Part shown: one piece after another, positions 33,192 through 42,121 of the stretch
Position numbering within the stretch: the first letter of the stretch is position 1
Layout: every line of letters starts with the position of its first letter
Position numbers and translations under genes: made by a program
Assembly: GCF_026626745.1 (NCBI RefSeq)
Contig: NZ_JAPNJW010000002.1
Coordinates: 4,984,151-5,048,150 of the forward strand
DNA length: 64,000 nucleotides
DNA from: Nannocystis sp. RBIL2
Lineage (GTDB): Bacteria > Myxococcota_A > Polyangia > Nannocystales > Nannocystaceae
Direction of reading: 5' to 3'
The notes under the pieces: model-generated
The model's database searches: none
What the model saw: only the letters and a program-made list of their open reading frames with translations
Told to the model about the DNA's origin: nothing

Positions 33192-34312
33192 TGGACGATC
33201 CTGTAGTAGTTGACGCCCTGGTACTGACGCGAGCGGTCGAGCCGCGCGGCCGCGGAGCTGCGGGCCGACAGCGGCTGCAGCCGGCGCTCGAGTCCATGGC
33301 GAGCGATCAGCGAGTGGGGCTCGACGCTGCGGTACATCACGATCCCGCCGTCGCGGCTGGTGCGGAGGATCTCCGCGAACAGCTTGTGCTGCGCCGGCGC
33401 CGGCATCCAGTCGGGCGCGTCGCACAGCGTATAATGCGACCACGTGTTCGTTCCGGCGTCGCGGAGCACGTCGAAGATGTTGCGCCGGTGGAAGCGCGAC
33501 CGCGTCGGCGCGCCGAACGAGCGCGCGTGGCGATCGCGGCGCAGATACGGCGGCACCGCGTCGGGCTCGTCGTGATTGTAGTGACCGGCGATCGCGGTCC
33601 ACGCGAACCAGTTGCGGGCCAGGTCGGTGGTCGCCACTCGCTTGACGTGATCGACCAGGAAGTCGACGATCCCGGTGCGCGAGGACTCGAGGATCCGGTC
33701 GCGCTGGGCGAAGTTGACGCCGATCGCCACCAGGTTGAGCGGGCTCTGCAGCACCGGCGCGACCAGCGGGTGGCGCAGCACCGGCGTCAGAGTGGCGTCG
33801 ATCATCGCCCCCCGCTGCTCGACCGGCGTGGTGCACAGCCGCCGCAGCCACGCGCCGTCGATCCCGGCCAGCCGCGTCAGAGTCGTGAACATCCGCGCCG
33901 TCAGGCCCTCACGATAGAACGCCCGACGGAACAGCGAGTGCCGCCGCTGCCAGTAGCGCTGCACCCACTCGGGCAGCGTCCCGGTCAGCCAGCGGATCAC
34001 CGACTCGTGCTCGGGGTGGGCGCCGCGACCGAGCAGGTCATAAAAGAGATCGTAGCTGCGCAGCCGCTGGGCCGCGGCGGTCTTGAGGGCCGCGAGCGCG
34101 AGGTGGTGCGGGTTGATGTCGACCGCGTCGATGCTCCGAGGGTGGGCGCTGAGGTGGCCGGCGATCCTGCAACCGGCGCCGGAGATCCCGAGCACCGTGC
34201 TGGTCTCGTCGAGCTCGAGGAATTGCTCGTCGACCTCGCTGTCCTCCCACAAGATGTTGTAGACGAACAGCCGCGAGAAGATGTGCTGAAAGGCCAGGTC
34301 GCGCAGGTGCAT
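33188..34312 (-). CDS. btaA: BtaA-like 3-amino-3-carboxypropyltransferase (DUF3419)
   Basis: The start MHLRDLAFQHIFSRLFVYNILWED (given partly: MHLRDLAFQHIFSR) is the family's usual beginning; the upstream extension was rejected. 374 residues. Features of DUF3419/BtaA: WEDSEVDEQ near the start, the SAM loop VLGISGAGCRI with VDINPHHLAL, RGLTARMF-like and a FxRRNIFDVL stretch, then MYRSVEPHS near the end. It moves the 3-amino-3-carboxypropyl group from SAM to diacylglycerol, making DGHS, the substrate of BtaB. Membrane-associated. Known in other bacteria to be induced by phosphate starvation; I find no Pho-box-like repeat in the 170-base upstream gap. Confidence 0.87.
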   Translation of the reverse strand: MHLRDLAFQHIFSRLFVYNILWEDSEVDEQFLELDETSTVLGISGAGCRIAGHLSAHPRSIDAVDINPHHLALAALKTAAAQRLRSYDLFYDLLGRGAHPEHESVIRWLTGTLPEWVQRYWQRRHSLFRRAFYREGLTARMFTTLTRLAGIDGAWLRRLCTTPVEQRGAMIDATLTPVLRHPLVAPVLQSPLNLVAIGVNFAQRDRILESSRTGIVDFLVDHVKRVATTDLARNWFAWTAIAGHYNHDEPDAVPPYLRRDRHARSFGAPTRSRFHRRNIFDVLRDAGTNTWSHYTLCDAPDWMPAPAQHKLFAEILRTSRDGGIVMYRSVEPHSLIARHGLERRLQPLSARSSAAARLDRSRQYQGVNYYRIVH

Positions 34313-34481
34313 CCGCGGCGCAGGAGACCACCCCCGCGTCACCGCCGGGCCGCATCGCCGCAAAACTTCGGCCCGCGCCGCGTGACGTCCGGGCCACGTG
34401 CGCGAGATGTCGACGGCTCGCGACGACCTCGCCGCGCGGCTGTCGATCGCGCGTGACGCCCGTGCGCGAGCGTGCGTCCAC

Positions 34482-35699
34482 GTGGATCTCTCACCTCTCC
34501 TTCACGCCTCGGCGCTGGGGTGCGGCGCGGCGCTCGTGTTCACCGCGGTCGCCCACGTCAGCACCCACGCGCTGCTCGGGAGGCGGCCGCGGCCGCCGGG
34601 CCCGCGGCCGCCGATCTCGATCCTGCGCCCCGTCCGGGGCCTCGACGACGGCCTGCGCGACAACCTCGCCGCGCTCGCGGCCCAGGACTACCCGCAATTC
34701 GAGATCCTCGTCGGCGCCGAGGACCCCGACGATCCGGCGCTGTCGGTCGCCGCGCAGGTCCGGCGCGACTTCCCGCGCACGCCGATCCGCATCGTCGCCG
34801 GCGGCCCCGCGATCGGCCACAACCCCAAGGTCAACAACCTCGCGCAGTTGCTGCCGCTGGCGAATCACCCGTACTTCCTCGTCAGCGACTCCAACGTGCG
34901 CCCCGACCCGGGCTACCTGGCCGCGCTCGCCGACGAGCTGGCCGACGCGCGCGTCGGCCTGGTCCACAACGTCCTCGTCGGCGCCGGCGAGCGCAGCGTC
35001 GGCGCGCTGCTCGAGAACCTGCACCTGGCCAGCTTCGTCGTCGCCGCGGTGTGCACCGCCGAGGCGATCGCCGGCATCCCCGTGGTGATCGGCAAGTCGA
35101 TGCTGATGCACAGGGACGACCTCGCGCGCGCCGGCGGCCTCGCGGCGGTCAAGGACCTGCTCGCCGAGGACTATCAATTGGCGCGCCGGATCTCCGCGGC
35201 CGGCAGGGTCGTCCGCCTCTCCACCTTTCCGCTCACCACGGTCAACGTCCGCTGGGACCTGCGGCGCTTCCTCAGCCGTCACCTGCGGTGGGCGCAGATG
35301 CGGCGCCGGCAGCACCTCGGTTATTACGCGCTCGAGCTGCTCGGCCAGCCGACCCCGCTGCTGCTCCTCCTCTTGCTCCTCGCGCTGGCCCGCCCCGAGC
35401 TCGCGGTGTACGGCCAATCGCCGGCGGGCCTGGCCCTGGCCGGGCTCGCGCTCAAGTTCGTCGCCGACGCCGCGCTGTGGCAGCGCCTGCGCGGCGAATC
35501 GCTGCCCCTTTTCGCCTTCGTGCTCGCGCCGGTCAAGGACCTGCTGATCTTCGCGCTGTGGTGGGTCGGCCTGTGGCGGCGACGCGTCGAGTGGCGCGGC
35601 CACTGGATGCGGATCGGCGCCGAATCACGGCTCGAACCGCTGCCCGCTCACGCGACCCTGCCGGCCGCCTCGGCCGCCACTCAGGCGAGGTCGCAGTGA
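34482..35699 (+). CDS. GT21-type (ceramide-glucosyltransferase-like) membrane glycosyltransferase
   Basis: The GTG at 34482 (MDLSPLLHASALGCGAAL) starts right before the first membrane helix; ATG 34407 and GTG 34398 are alternatives adding Arg/Ala-rich residues. About 405 residues. A GT-A domain of family 2/21 type has PISILRPVRG, GAEDPDDPA, the metal-site LVSDSNVRPDP, AEDYQLARRI (catalytic Asp) and RHLRWAQM, which fits the (Q/R)XXRW signature. Three C-terminal helices follow. Relatives glucosylate ceramide or diacylglycerol or act in hopanoid glycosylation (HpnI). The acceptor cannot be read, but the divergent betaine-lipid genes favour a membrane glycolipid. The stop overlaps the next GTG. 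Confidence 0.8.
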   Translation: MDLSPLLHASALGCGAALVFTAVAHVSTHALLGRRPRPPGPRPPISILRPVRGLDDGLRDNLAALAAQDYPQFEILVGAEDPDDPALSVAAQVRRDFPRTPIRIVAGGPAIGHNPKVNNLAQLLPLANHPYFLVSDSNVRPDPGYLAALADELADARVGLVHNVLVGAGERSVGALLENLHLASFVVAAVCTAEAIAGIPVVIGKSMLMHRDDLARAGGLAAVKDLLAEDYQLARRISAAGRVVRLSTFPLTTVNVRWDLRRFLSRHLRWAQMRRRQHLGYYALELLGQPTPLLLLLLLLALARPELAVYGQSPAGLALAGLALKFVADAALWQRLRGESLPLFAFVLAPVKDLLIFALWWVGLWRRRVEWRGHWMRIGAESRLEPLPAHATLPAASAATQARSQ

Positions 35700-37012
35700 C
35701 CTACGATCGCCGCCCCGCCGTCGTCGCCATCGACATGGGCTACGGCCACCTGCGGGCCGCCCACGCCCTCGCCGAGCCGCTCGGCGTGCAGGTGTTGCAC
35801 GTCGACCGCGCCCCGCTGGCCGACCCGCGCGAGCAGGAGCGCTGGGCCCGCTCGCGCACCTTTTATGAGTTGATCTCGCGCGGCTCGCAGGTCCCGGTGG
35901 TCGGCCGGCCGCTGCGCACGGTGCTCGACGCATTGACCGCGATCCCGCACCTCTATCCATACCGCGACCTCAGCGCCCCGGACCTGTCGATCCGGGCCCT
36001 GCGGCGCATGATCGACCGCGGCCTCGGGGCCGGCCTCGTCGAGGAATTGAAGCGCAGCGGGCGGCCGCTGCTGACCACATTCTACGCCCCCGCCCTGATC
36101 GCCGACCACGCCGGCCTCGACCGCATCGATTGCGTCGTCACCGACACCGACATCCACCGGATCTGGGCCCCCATCCTCCCGCGGCGCAGCAAGATCCGCT
36201 ACCTCGTCCCCAGCCAGCGCGCCATGCGGCGCCTGCGGGTCTACGGCGTGCCTCCGGCGCAGATCGTCGTCACCGGCTTCCCGCTGCCGCCCGGCCTGCT
36301 CGGCGGCCCCGACCTCGCCGGCCTGCGCGCCCGCCTGCGCGAGCGCCTGGTCCGCCTCGACCCGACCGGCAGCTTCCGCGCGATGTACCGCGACGAATTG
36401 CGGCTGTTCCTCGGAGCTGTCCCCGAGGGCAGGTCGAGCCCGCCGCTGCTAACCTTCGCCGTCGGCGGCGCCGGAGCCCAGGCCGAGATGGTCGAGCTGT
36501 TCCTGCCGCGCATGCGCCCGGCGATCGAGGCCGGCCGCCTGCGCCTCGCGCTGGTCGCCGGCGTGCGCAAATCAGTGGCCGAATTTTTTGAAGGGCAGCT
36601 CCACCGCGCGGGACTGGAGTCCCACGAAGGCGTACGCGTCGTGCAAGCCGACGATGTCCCGGCTTACTTCACCGCCTTCAACGCCCTGTTGGCCGAGACC
36701 GACATCCTCTATACAAAACCGTCGGAGCTGAGCTTCTTCGCGGCGCTGGGGATCCCTCTGGTCTGCGCGCGGCCGGTGGGCCACCACGAGCGGCTCAATC
36801 GCCGCTTCTTGCTCGAGGCCGGGGCCGGCTTCAAGCAGTGGGACCCGCTGCACACCGCGCAGTGGATCGACGAATGGCTGCTCGACGGCACGCTCGCGGC
36901 CGGGGCGTGGTCGGGCTTCATGCGCCTGCCCAAGACCGGCACTTACCGGATCCTCGAGCTGCTCGGTTACGGCGTCGACGGCGACGGCCGCGCCCGATCG
37001 ACGAGCGCTTGA
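35696..37012 (+). CDS. GT-B-type glycosyltransferase (MGDG-synthase/MurG-like)
   Basis: The GTG in the GTGA overlap with the GT21 gene gives 438 residues. The N-terminal Rossmann half begins VAIDMGYGHLRAAHAL, the Gly-rich acceptor loop seen in MGDG-synthase and related GT-B enzymes. It is followed by VTDTDIHRIWAP and the linker ITGFPLPPGL-like VVTGFPLPPG. The second half has LLTFAVGGAGAQAE, the sugar-nucleotide region DILYTKPSELSFFAALGIPLV (here in part) and a final helix. The resemblance to lipid glycosyltransferases is in motif layout rather than close identity. It probably acts with the coupled upstream enzyme on the same lipid. An internal TGTCC-N4-GGGCAGG element lies at ~36417. Confidence 0.72.
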   Translation: MTYDRRPAVVAIDMGYGHLRAAHALAEPLGVQVLHVDRAPLADPREQERWARSRTFYELISRGSQVPVVGRPLRTVLDALTAIPHLYPYRDLSAPDLSIRALRRMIDRGLGAGLVEELKRSGRPLLTTFYAPALIADHAGLDRIDCVVTDTDIHRIWAPILPRRSKIRYLVPSQRAMRRLRVYGVPPAQIVVTGFPLPPGLLGGPDLAGLRARLRERLVRLDPTGSFRAMYRDELRLFLGAVPEGRSSPPLLTFAVGGAGAQAEMVELFLPRMRPAIEAGRLRLALVAGVRKSVAEFFEGQLHRAGLESHEGVRVVQADDVPAYFTAFNALLAETDILYTKPSELSFFAALGIPLVCARPVGHHERLNRRFLLEAGAGFKQWDPLHTAQWIDEWLLDGTLAAGAWSGFMRLPKTGTYRILELLGYGVDGDGRARSTSA

Positions 37013-37086
37013 CCCGCCCGGCCCGCGCACCGCCTGTGATGATTCGCAGTCGGCGCGTCCGCCGATCTGCGTACATTTGCGCCGCC

Positions 37087-37575
37087 ATGCAGCTCCGTTC
37101 TCCCGCCTTCGAATCGATGGGACCGATCCCCCGCGCCCACACCTGCGAGGGCGACGACACCTCACCGCCGCTCGAATGGGTCGACGTCCCCGCGGGCACC
37201 CTCAGCTTCGCGCTGCTCGTGCAAGACCCCGACGCGCCCGATCCCGCGGCGCCGCGGCGCATTTGGGTCCACTGGATCGTGGTCGACCTGCCGCCCGACC
37301 TGCGCGGCTTGCCGGCCGGCGCGGCCACCCGACTGCCGCCCGGCGCGCGCCACGGCAAGAACGACTGGAACCGCGCCGCCTGGGGCGGCCCGTGCCCGCC
37401 GATCGGCCGCCATCGCTACTTCTTCGCCCTCTACGCCCTCGACACCCGGCTCGACGCCTTGCACGCGCCGACCCGCGCCGAGTTCGAGGCCGCGGTCGCC
37501 GGCCACATCCTCGCCCGCGCCGAGCTGGTCGGCACCTACGAGAAGCAGCTCGCCGCGCCGCGCCGCGTCGGCTGA
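37087..37575 (+). CDS. YbhB/YbcL-family PEBP (Raf-kinase-inhibitor-like) protein
   Basis: 162 residues from the ATG at 37087. The phosphatidylethanolamine-binding-protein pocket is complete: QDPDAPDP, WVHWIVVDLP, GKNDWN and GGPCPPIGRHRYFFALYAL (motif GGPCPP). Length is typical of bacterial YbhB/YbcL. The ligand is unknown in bacteria; binding of phosphorylated headgroups is known for the eukaryotic family. It follows the lipid glycosyltransferases on the same strand after 74 bases. No signal peptide is seen, so it is probably cytoplasmic. Confidence 0.92.
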   Translation: MQLRSPAFESMGPIPRAHTCEGDDTSPPLEWVDVPAGTLSFALLVQDPDAPDPAAPRRIWVHWIVVDLPPDLRGLPAGAATRLPPGARHGKNDWNRAAWGGPCPPIGRHRYFFALYALDTRLDALHAPTRAEFEAAVAGHILARAELVGTYEKQLAAPRRVG

Positions 37576-37582
37576 TCCGCGG

Positions 37583-39160
37583 TCACTCGCGCGCGACGTA
37601 CTTGCGCAGGCCGCCGACCGGATCGCGCCCGGCCGGGTCGAGGGTGAGGATCTCGTACAGCCCGAGCGCCGTCAGGAACAGCTCGCCGCGCGGCGACAGC
37701 ACCAGCTCCGTGAGCGACGAGTCCGACGTGCTCTCGCGGTGGAGGATGACCCCGGTCTCCTTGTCGATCACCACCGCCTCGTTGCTCACCGACTTCGGCA
37801 GCGTCAACACGCCGGTGGTGACGAGCGGGTCGACCTGGCTGAGCACCCCGTAGATCGCGTCGTCGGTCACGGTCAGCACCGTGGTCATCTGCGCGATCGG
37901 CCCGAAGTCGCTGGACCACTTGAGGTCGTAGGTGTCGCCGCGGTCGCGCAGCGCGTAGATCTCCTCGACCCGCTCGGGCCCGGCCGTGAACGCGTAGACC
38001 GTCCCGTCGCCGTCGAGCGCGACGGTCCCGAGCAGCCGCCCGCCCGGATGCTGGAACACCCACGCCGGCGCGCAGCCGTCAGGCTCGGGGTCGGCGTCGG
38101 TGTTGGCGTCGCAGGCCGGCACGTCGATCATGTGGATGTGGCCGTCGCCGTCGCCGAGCACCGCCCGCTCGCCGTCGCTGCTGGCCACCACCGAGCTCGC
38201 GCTGCCGGCCGGCAGCAGCATCGCCCACCTGAACTTCAGGCCAGGTGCGTCCGCGGTCCCGACGATGTCGAGCGCCACCGCGGCGCCGGTGAACTTGTCG
38301 GGCCCGCCGCCGACCGTCAGCACCTGCCGCCGCACGGTCGTACACACGGTGTTGTCGGCGAACCCGCCCGAGGCCCCGAGCAGCCCCCCGAGGCCGGCGA
38401 TCGCCTCGTCGTAGTGCTTGTCGCCGACGAGCAGGCGCAGGCGCGCGAGCACGTAGGCGGGCGTCATCTCGGTCGGCAGCATGGTCGCCTCGGCCGGCAC
38501 GAACCCGGTCTCGTCGGCGACGGGCAGCTCGGCGAGCAGCTTCCCGTCTGTCCTTCGGACCAGATAAACTGTCCCGTCGGACACCTGGGTCACGAGGTGG
38601 CCGTCGATCGTGAACTTGAGGCCGTAGGTCGCCCCGCTGGCGCTGGTGTTGGGCAGCTCGGTGACCCACCGGTCGGCGCCGGTGGCGGGGTCGAGCGCGC
38701 GCGCGGTGTTGCCGGCGGTGAGGAACAGATCGCCCTGCTCGTCGACGTCGATCGTCGACGCCAGCGTCCCGAACGGCAGGTCGCAGCGCTTCCACACCAC
38801 CTCGCCGGTCGCAGTGTCGACCGCGAACGCGTTGCAGCCGTCGTCGCCCGGAGTGGTGGTGAGGTAGGTCGTCTTGCCGTCGGGCGAGAAGGTGTTGGGC
38901 TGCGCCGAGGCGTGGGTCTCCAGCACGTGCCACTCGAGGTCGAACGCCCGCGGGCCAGCGCACGGGATCGCGTTGCTGTTCTCGCGCCCGACGTGATTGC
39001 TCATGTACGTGCCGGTCGGCGGGTACGGCGCGGGGTTGGCGAGCGTGCAGTGCTCGTGGGCCCACAGCCGCTCCGCTTCGAGGTCGATCTGCGGCTGAGA
39101 CTCGGCGGCGCAGCCGGCGAGCGCGGCGGCGAGGACGGACGATGACGCGGCGAGTCGCAT
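37583..39160 (-). CDS. PQQ-like beta-propeller lipoprotein
   Basis: The start MRLAASSSVLAAALAGC has GGGAGG upstream and a good lipobox (Cys17); the 67 codons upstream in frame are Arg/Pro-rich. 525 residues with PQQ-propeller-type repeats: TYLTTTPGDDGC…TGEVVWKRC, LFLTAGNTARALDPATGADRW (in part), GTVYLVRRTDGKLLAELP and VVIDKETGVILHRES. No dehydrogenase signature or metal site is visible. Probably a periplasmic or outer-membrane scaffold, similar in kind to but not a close paralogue of the 14280/16725 genes. Two short TGTCC-N4 elements lie inside it at ~38553-38590. Confidence 0.77.
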   Translation of the reverse strand: MRLAASSSVLAAALAGCAAESQPQIDLEAERLWAHEHCTLANPAPYPPTGTYMSNHVGRENSNAIPCAGPRAFDLEWHVLETHASAQPNTFSPDGKTTYLTTTPGDDGCNAFAVDTATGEVVWKRCDLPFGTLASTIDVDEQGDLFLTAGNTARALDPATGADRWVTELPNTSASGATYGLKFTIDGHLVTQVSDGTVYLVRRTDGKLLAELPVADETGFVPAEATMLPTEMTPAYVLARLRLLVGDKHYDEAIAGLGGLLGASGGFADNTVCTTVRRQVLTVGGGPDKFTGAAVALDIVGTADAPGLKFRWAMLLPAGSASSVVASSDGERAVLGDGDGHIHMIDVPACDANTDADPEPDGCAPAWVFQHPGGRLLGTVALDGDGTVYAFTAGPERVEEIYALRDRGDTYDLKWSSDFGPIAQMTTVLTVTDDAIYGVLSQVDPLVTTGVLTLPKSVSNEAVVIDKETGVILHRESTSDSSLTELVLSPRGELFLTALGLYEILTLDPAGRDPVGGLRKYVARE

Positions 39161-39323
39161 GAGGCCTCCCGCCCCGCAATAGCGGATCGGCCGCGCGGTT
39201 GGAAGCGGACCGCAGACCTCAACGGGCCGCTGCCGGGGCCGCAAGCCCGGCCCGAGCCGACCCCGATCGGGCGCACTCGGCTTCACCGGCCTCGGCGCGG
39301 CGTCGCCGGGCCTGCATCGACGG

Positions 39324-39362
39324 CCTGTCCCCGAGGCCATGTCGCATGTCCTTTCGGACATG
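39324..39362. repeat. Two adjacent CATG-N10 hairpins
   Basis: CCTG (39324) TCCCCGAGGC CATG (39338), then a three-base shift and CATG (39345) TCCTTTCGGA CATG (39359). Each pair is 14 apart, but the two pairs are out of phase. It lies between two minus-strand genes. Confidence 0.65.
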
Positions 39363-39373
39363 GCGCTTCGCCG

Positions 39374-39649
39374 CTAACCGCCGATGAGGATCTGCGGGTA
39401 CCCGAGCACGATCGTGCCGCCGTGGGTGGTGAGGTCGCCCATGCGGGCCGCCGGCTTGCCACCGATCATCACTGTCGTCGAACCCGCGGCGATGCTGTCC
39501 TGGCCGATCACGCAGACGGCGGGGTCGCCGACCCGCGCGGCCGGCAGGAAGCCGATCAGCACTCTGGGCTCGCCGGCGAGGATCGGGCCGCCGACGTGGA
39601 GGGGGATCGGGCAAGTGTGTGGGTCCGTGACGCGGGCTGCCGGCGGCAT
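39374..39649 (-). CDS. PAAR-domain protein (type VI secretion spike tip)
   Basis: 91 residues from MPPAARVTDPHTCP, with GAGGAG upstream; the longer reading lies within the VgrG gene. It is almost entirely a PAAR domain: the ARVTDPH opening, CPIPLHVGGPILAG, then pairs of VLIGFLPAARVGDPAVC and TTVMIGGKPAARMGD repeats. His/Cys residues for the tip metal are present. The domain caps the VgrG spike. No effector extension is present, so it is a stand-alone tip. It lies 16 bases downstream of vgrG on the same strand. No sheath, baseplate or ClpV gene is in the window. Confidence 0.92.
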   Translation of the reverse strand: MPPAARVTDPHTCPIPLHVGGPILAGEPRVLIGFLPAARVGDPAVCVIGQDSIAAGSTTVMIGGKPAARMGDLTTHGGTIVLGYPQILIGG

Positions 39650-39665
39650 GGCGTGACTCCTCGTT

Positions 39666-41804
39666 TCAACCGGTGGGGGCCTGTTCGGCGGGCGTTGGCG
39701 CCGTCGGCGAGGTGGGCGTGGTGATCGAGGGCGAGCTCGGCGAGGCCGGCGAGGGCCCGGCGCCGGCCAGCGCCGCACCCCCGCTGTTGAGCTTGACCAT
39801 GACGCCCTCGATGCTCACGCCGCCGGCGTCGATGGTGACGAAGCCGCCCGGGCCCTGCAGGGTGATGCCGGCGGACGCCTTCAAGATCAGGGTCATGCCC
39901 TCGACCACCACGCTGCCCGTCGCAGTCAGACCGGCGCTGCCGCCGACGCTGACTGCGCTGTCGGCCGTGGTGGTGAGGTTATGAGTGCCGACGACCGAGA
40001 CCCGCTGGGCGCCGATGATCTTGAGGTCGAGGCCGCCGGTGATGCCGACCGTCGCCTTGCCGGAGGTCTCGACGTCGACCGTCGTGGCGAAGGCGGCGCT
40101 CGCCGGCCCTGTGACCTTCGTGTGCGCCGCGCCCACGACGTCGGTGTGCGCCTCCCCGCCGATCTTCGTCATCGCGTTGCCGCCGACGGTGCGGTGCTCG
40201 TCCTTCACCACCTGCGCCTTGCGGTCGTTCATCACCTTGTGGTGCTCGTCGTGGCCGACGGTCTCGCGCCGGTCGTTGCGCACCGTCAGGTCCATGTCGC
40301 GCTGCGCGTGCACGAACACCTGCTCGGCCCCCTTGGCGTCCTCGAAGCGCAGCTCGTTGAAGCCGCCGCCGGTGTACGTCTCGGTCTTGATCGTGCTCTT
40401 GGTCTTCTCGTCGGGCAGGGTGTACGGCGTGGCGTTGAGGCCGTGGTACACGCGGCCGGTGATGATCGGGCGGTCGGGGTCGCCCTCGATGAAGTCGACG
40501 ATCACCTCGTGGCCGACGCGCGGGATGAACATCGCCCCGTAGCCGTTGCCGGCCCACGCCTGGCTGACGCGGACCCAGCACGACGACTTGTCGTCGGACT
40601 GGCCGTCGCGGTCCCAGTGGAACTGCACCTTCACGCGGCCCTGCTCGTCGACGTGCACCTCCTCGCCGGCCGGGCCGACCACCGTCGCAGTCTGCACGCC
40701 GCGGACCTGCGGCCGCGGCGTCGCGCGCGGGGCCCGGTAGGGCACGTCGCTGGGGATGCACGTGAACTCGCTGCGGTACACCAGCGCCTGCTCGGCGGTG
40801 TGGTCGATCGTGCCGGGCTGCTCGCCGAAGTGATGCACGCGCAGCACCCGGTACTCGCCGTCGAGCTCGACGCGCGGGTGGTCGGCCAGCTTGAACCCGA
40901 ACCCGGGCGTGAGCCGCGGCGAGTCGCTGGTGCCGCGGCCGACCCGTCTCAACGCCTGCGCCGCCTCGAGCTCCGCCTTCGCCAGCCGCTTGCCGAGCCC
41001 GACGTCCTGGAACTCGCCGGGGTAGTCGTAGAGCTCGAAGCTCGGCCTGGCCGCCGCGTGGTCGCCCTCGATCAGTTGGTCGGGCCGGTTCAGGTTGAAG
41101 TCGCGCAGCGTCACGTGGTCGGGCCGGATCTCCTCGCTCATGCGGAACACCCCGACGTGCTCCTTGTCGCGGATCATGTCGTCGACGCGGAACGGCAGCG
41201 TCGGCTCGCCGGAGATGAGCGGCGCTCCGGCGGCGCGGTCGCTGATCACCATCACGTGGCGCGTCGCCGCGTGGTCGAAGTAATAGACGATGCCCTCCTC
41301 CTCCATCAGCCGGCTGATGAACTGGAAGTCCGTCTCGCGGTACTGCACGCAGTAGTCGCGCGCGGCGTACGTCCCGGTCAGCTCGAACTGCTGGCGGCGG
41401 CGGGCGATCCCGGCCCCGTCGAGCACCTTGCGGATGATGTCGGGCGTCGACAGCTGCTGGAAGATCCGCGAGTTCGTGCGAAACAGCAGCGTGTAGTGCT
41501 GCGGCACCAGGGTGATGCGGTACATCGCCCGCGGCCGCATCTCGCCGGTGTACTCGGCCCGCAGCACGATCCCGTGGACCAGCCGCGGCTCGCCGACGCC
41601 GACCATCTTGAGCACCGCGTTGCGACCGACCAGCTCGCCGACCTCGATGTGGCGGGCGACGACGTCGAGGTGGAACTCGTACAGCGACGAGATGCCCTCG
41701 CTGCCGCTGAAGCGCACGACCCAGAAGTTGTCGGTGAGCCCCTCGATCTCGAACGTACACGAGCGATCTGCTTGACGTGCGACCAGCAGCAGCTCCGACT
41801 CCAT
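39666..41804 (-). CDS. vgrG: VgrG spike protein (type VI secretion)
   Basis: The start MESELLLVARQADRSC was chosen because it opens the family's first strand; the upstream extension is Arg/Ala-rich. 712 residues with gp27-like N-terminal part (LYEFHLDVV, MYRITLVPQHYTLL, YCVQYRETDFQFISRLMEEEG in part), OB-fold (VKVQFHWDRDG…CWVRVSQAWAG, GHEVIVDFIEGDPDRPIITG in part) and gp5-like beta-helix with repeated TV/TK-rich units (~500-680). The last ~35 residues are a Pro/Ser/Thr tail without effector domain. VgrG and PAAR form the spike that delivers effectors into target cells. Such orphan pairs are common; the main cluster must lie elsewhere. Confidence 0.94.
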   Translation of the reverse strand: MESELLLVARQADRSCTFEIEGLTDNFWVVRFSGSEGISSLYEFHLDVVARHIEVGELVGRNAVLKMVGVGEPRLVHGIVLRAEYTGEMRPRAMYRITLVPQHYTLLFRTNSRIFQQLSTPDIIRKVLDGAGIARRRQQFELTGTYAARDYCVQYRETDFQFISRLMEEEGIVYYFDHAATRHVMVISDRAAGAPLISGEPTLPFRVDDMIRDKEHVGVFRMSEEIRPDHVTLRDFNLNRPDQLIEGDHAAARPSFELYDYPGEFQDVGLGKRLAKAELEAAQALRRVGRGTSDSPRLTPGFGFKLADHPRVELDGEYRVLRVHHFGEQPGTIDHTAEQALVYRSEFTCIPSDVPYRAPRATPRPQVRGVQTATVVGPAGEEVHVDEQGRVKVQFHWDRDGQSDDKSSCWVRVSQAWAGNGYGAMFIPRVGHEVIVDFIEGDPDRPIITGRVYHGLNATPYTLPDEKTKSTIKTETYTGGGFNELRFEDAKGAEQVFVHAQRDMDLTVRNDRRETVGHDEHHKVMNDRKAQVVKDEHRTVGGNAMTKIGGEAHTDVVGAAHTKVTGPASAAFATTVDVETSGKATVGITGGLDLKIIGAQRVSVVGTHNLTTTADSAVSVGGSAGLTATGSVVVEGMTLILKASAGITLQGPGGFVTIDAGGVSIEGVMVKLNSGGAALAGAGPSPASPSSPSITTPTSPTAPTPAEQAPTG

Positions 41805-42121
41805 CGCCGACCTCCAGCCCGCTCTTATCACGCGCGCGAGCGCCGGTGCAACGAGCCAGGGCCGCGCGGGCTGTTCCGCGCGCGCGGCTTGGGCGAGACC
41901 GCGCGAGCGCCGGTGCGCGGTCGCCTGAGGCGGCTCCGACATGTCTCTTGAGACATGCTCTTCGAGACATCCACCCGTCGCGCCCGCCGCGCTCGTCGGG
42001 CCCTGGCGCTCGCGGCCACGGGCGCCAAGGGCCGCGCGCCCGCGCCGGACCGGCGGTGCGCGGTTCTGGCACGTCCGCGCCCGGATGCGCTAACCTGTGG
42101 CGGTCGCCGGGATCCGCCGCC
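41805..42121. other. Divergent gap between vgrG and the ATPase gene
   Basis: 317 bases without a gene. It holds a CATG chain at 41940-41971 and otherwise G/C-rich sequence with no clear promoter boxes. Promoters for both the VgrG-PAAR pair and the ATPase-adaptor pair should lie here. Confidence 0.5.
41940..41971. repeat. CATG-N10 chain, divergent gap
   Basis: Boxes at 41940, 41954 (CATG) and 41968 (CATC), 14 apart. Cores are TCTCTTGAGA and CTCTTCGAGA, both fully of YCY-N4-RGR type. Confidence 0.7.

Noticed and set aside
34313..34481. Pho box upstream of btaA
   Set aside because: I searched by eye for tandem CTGTCAT-like heptamers and found none convincing.
39374..41804. A complete type VI secretion cluster
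   Set aside because: Only the spike (VgrG) and tip (PAAR) are present; no sheath, baseplate, TssM or ClpV genes occur in the window.
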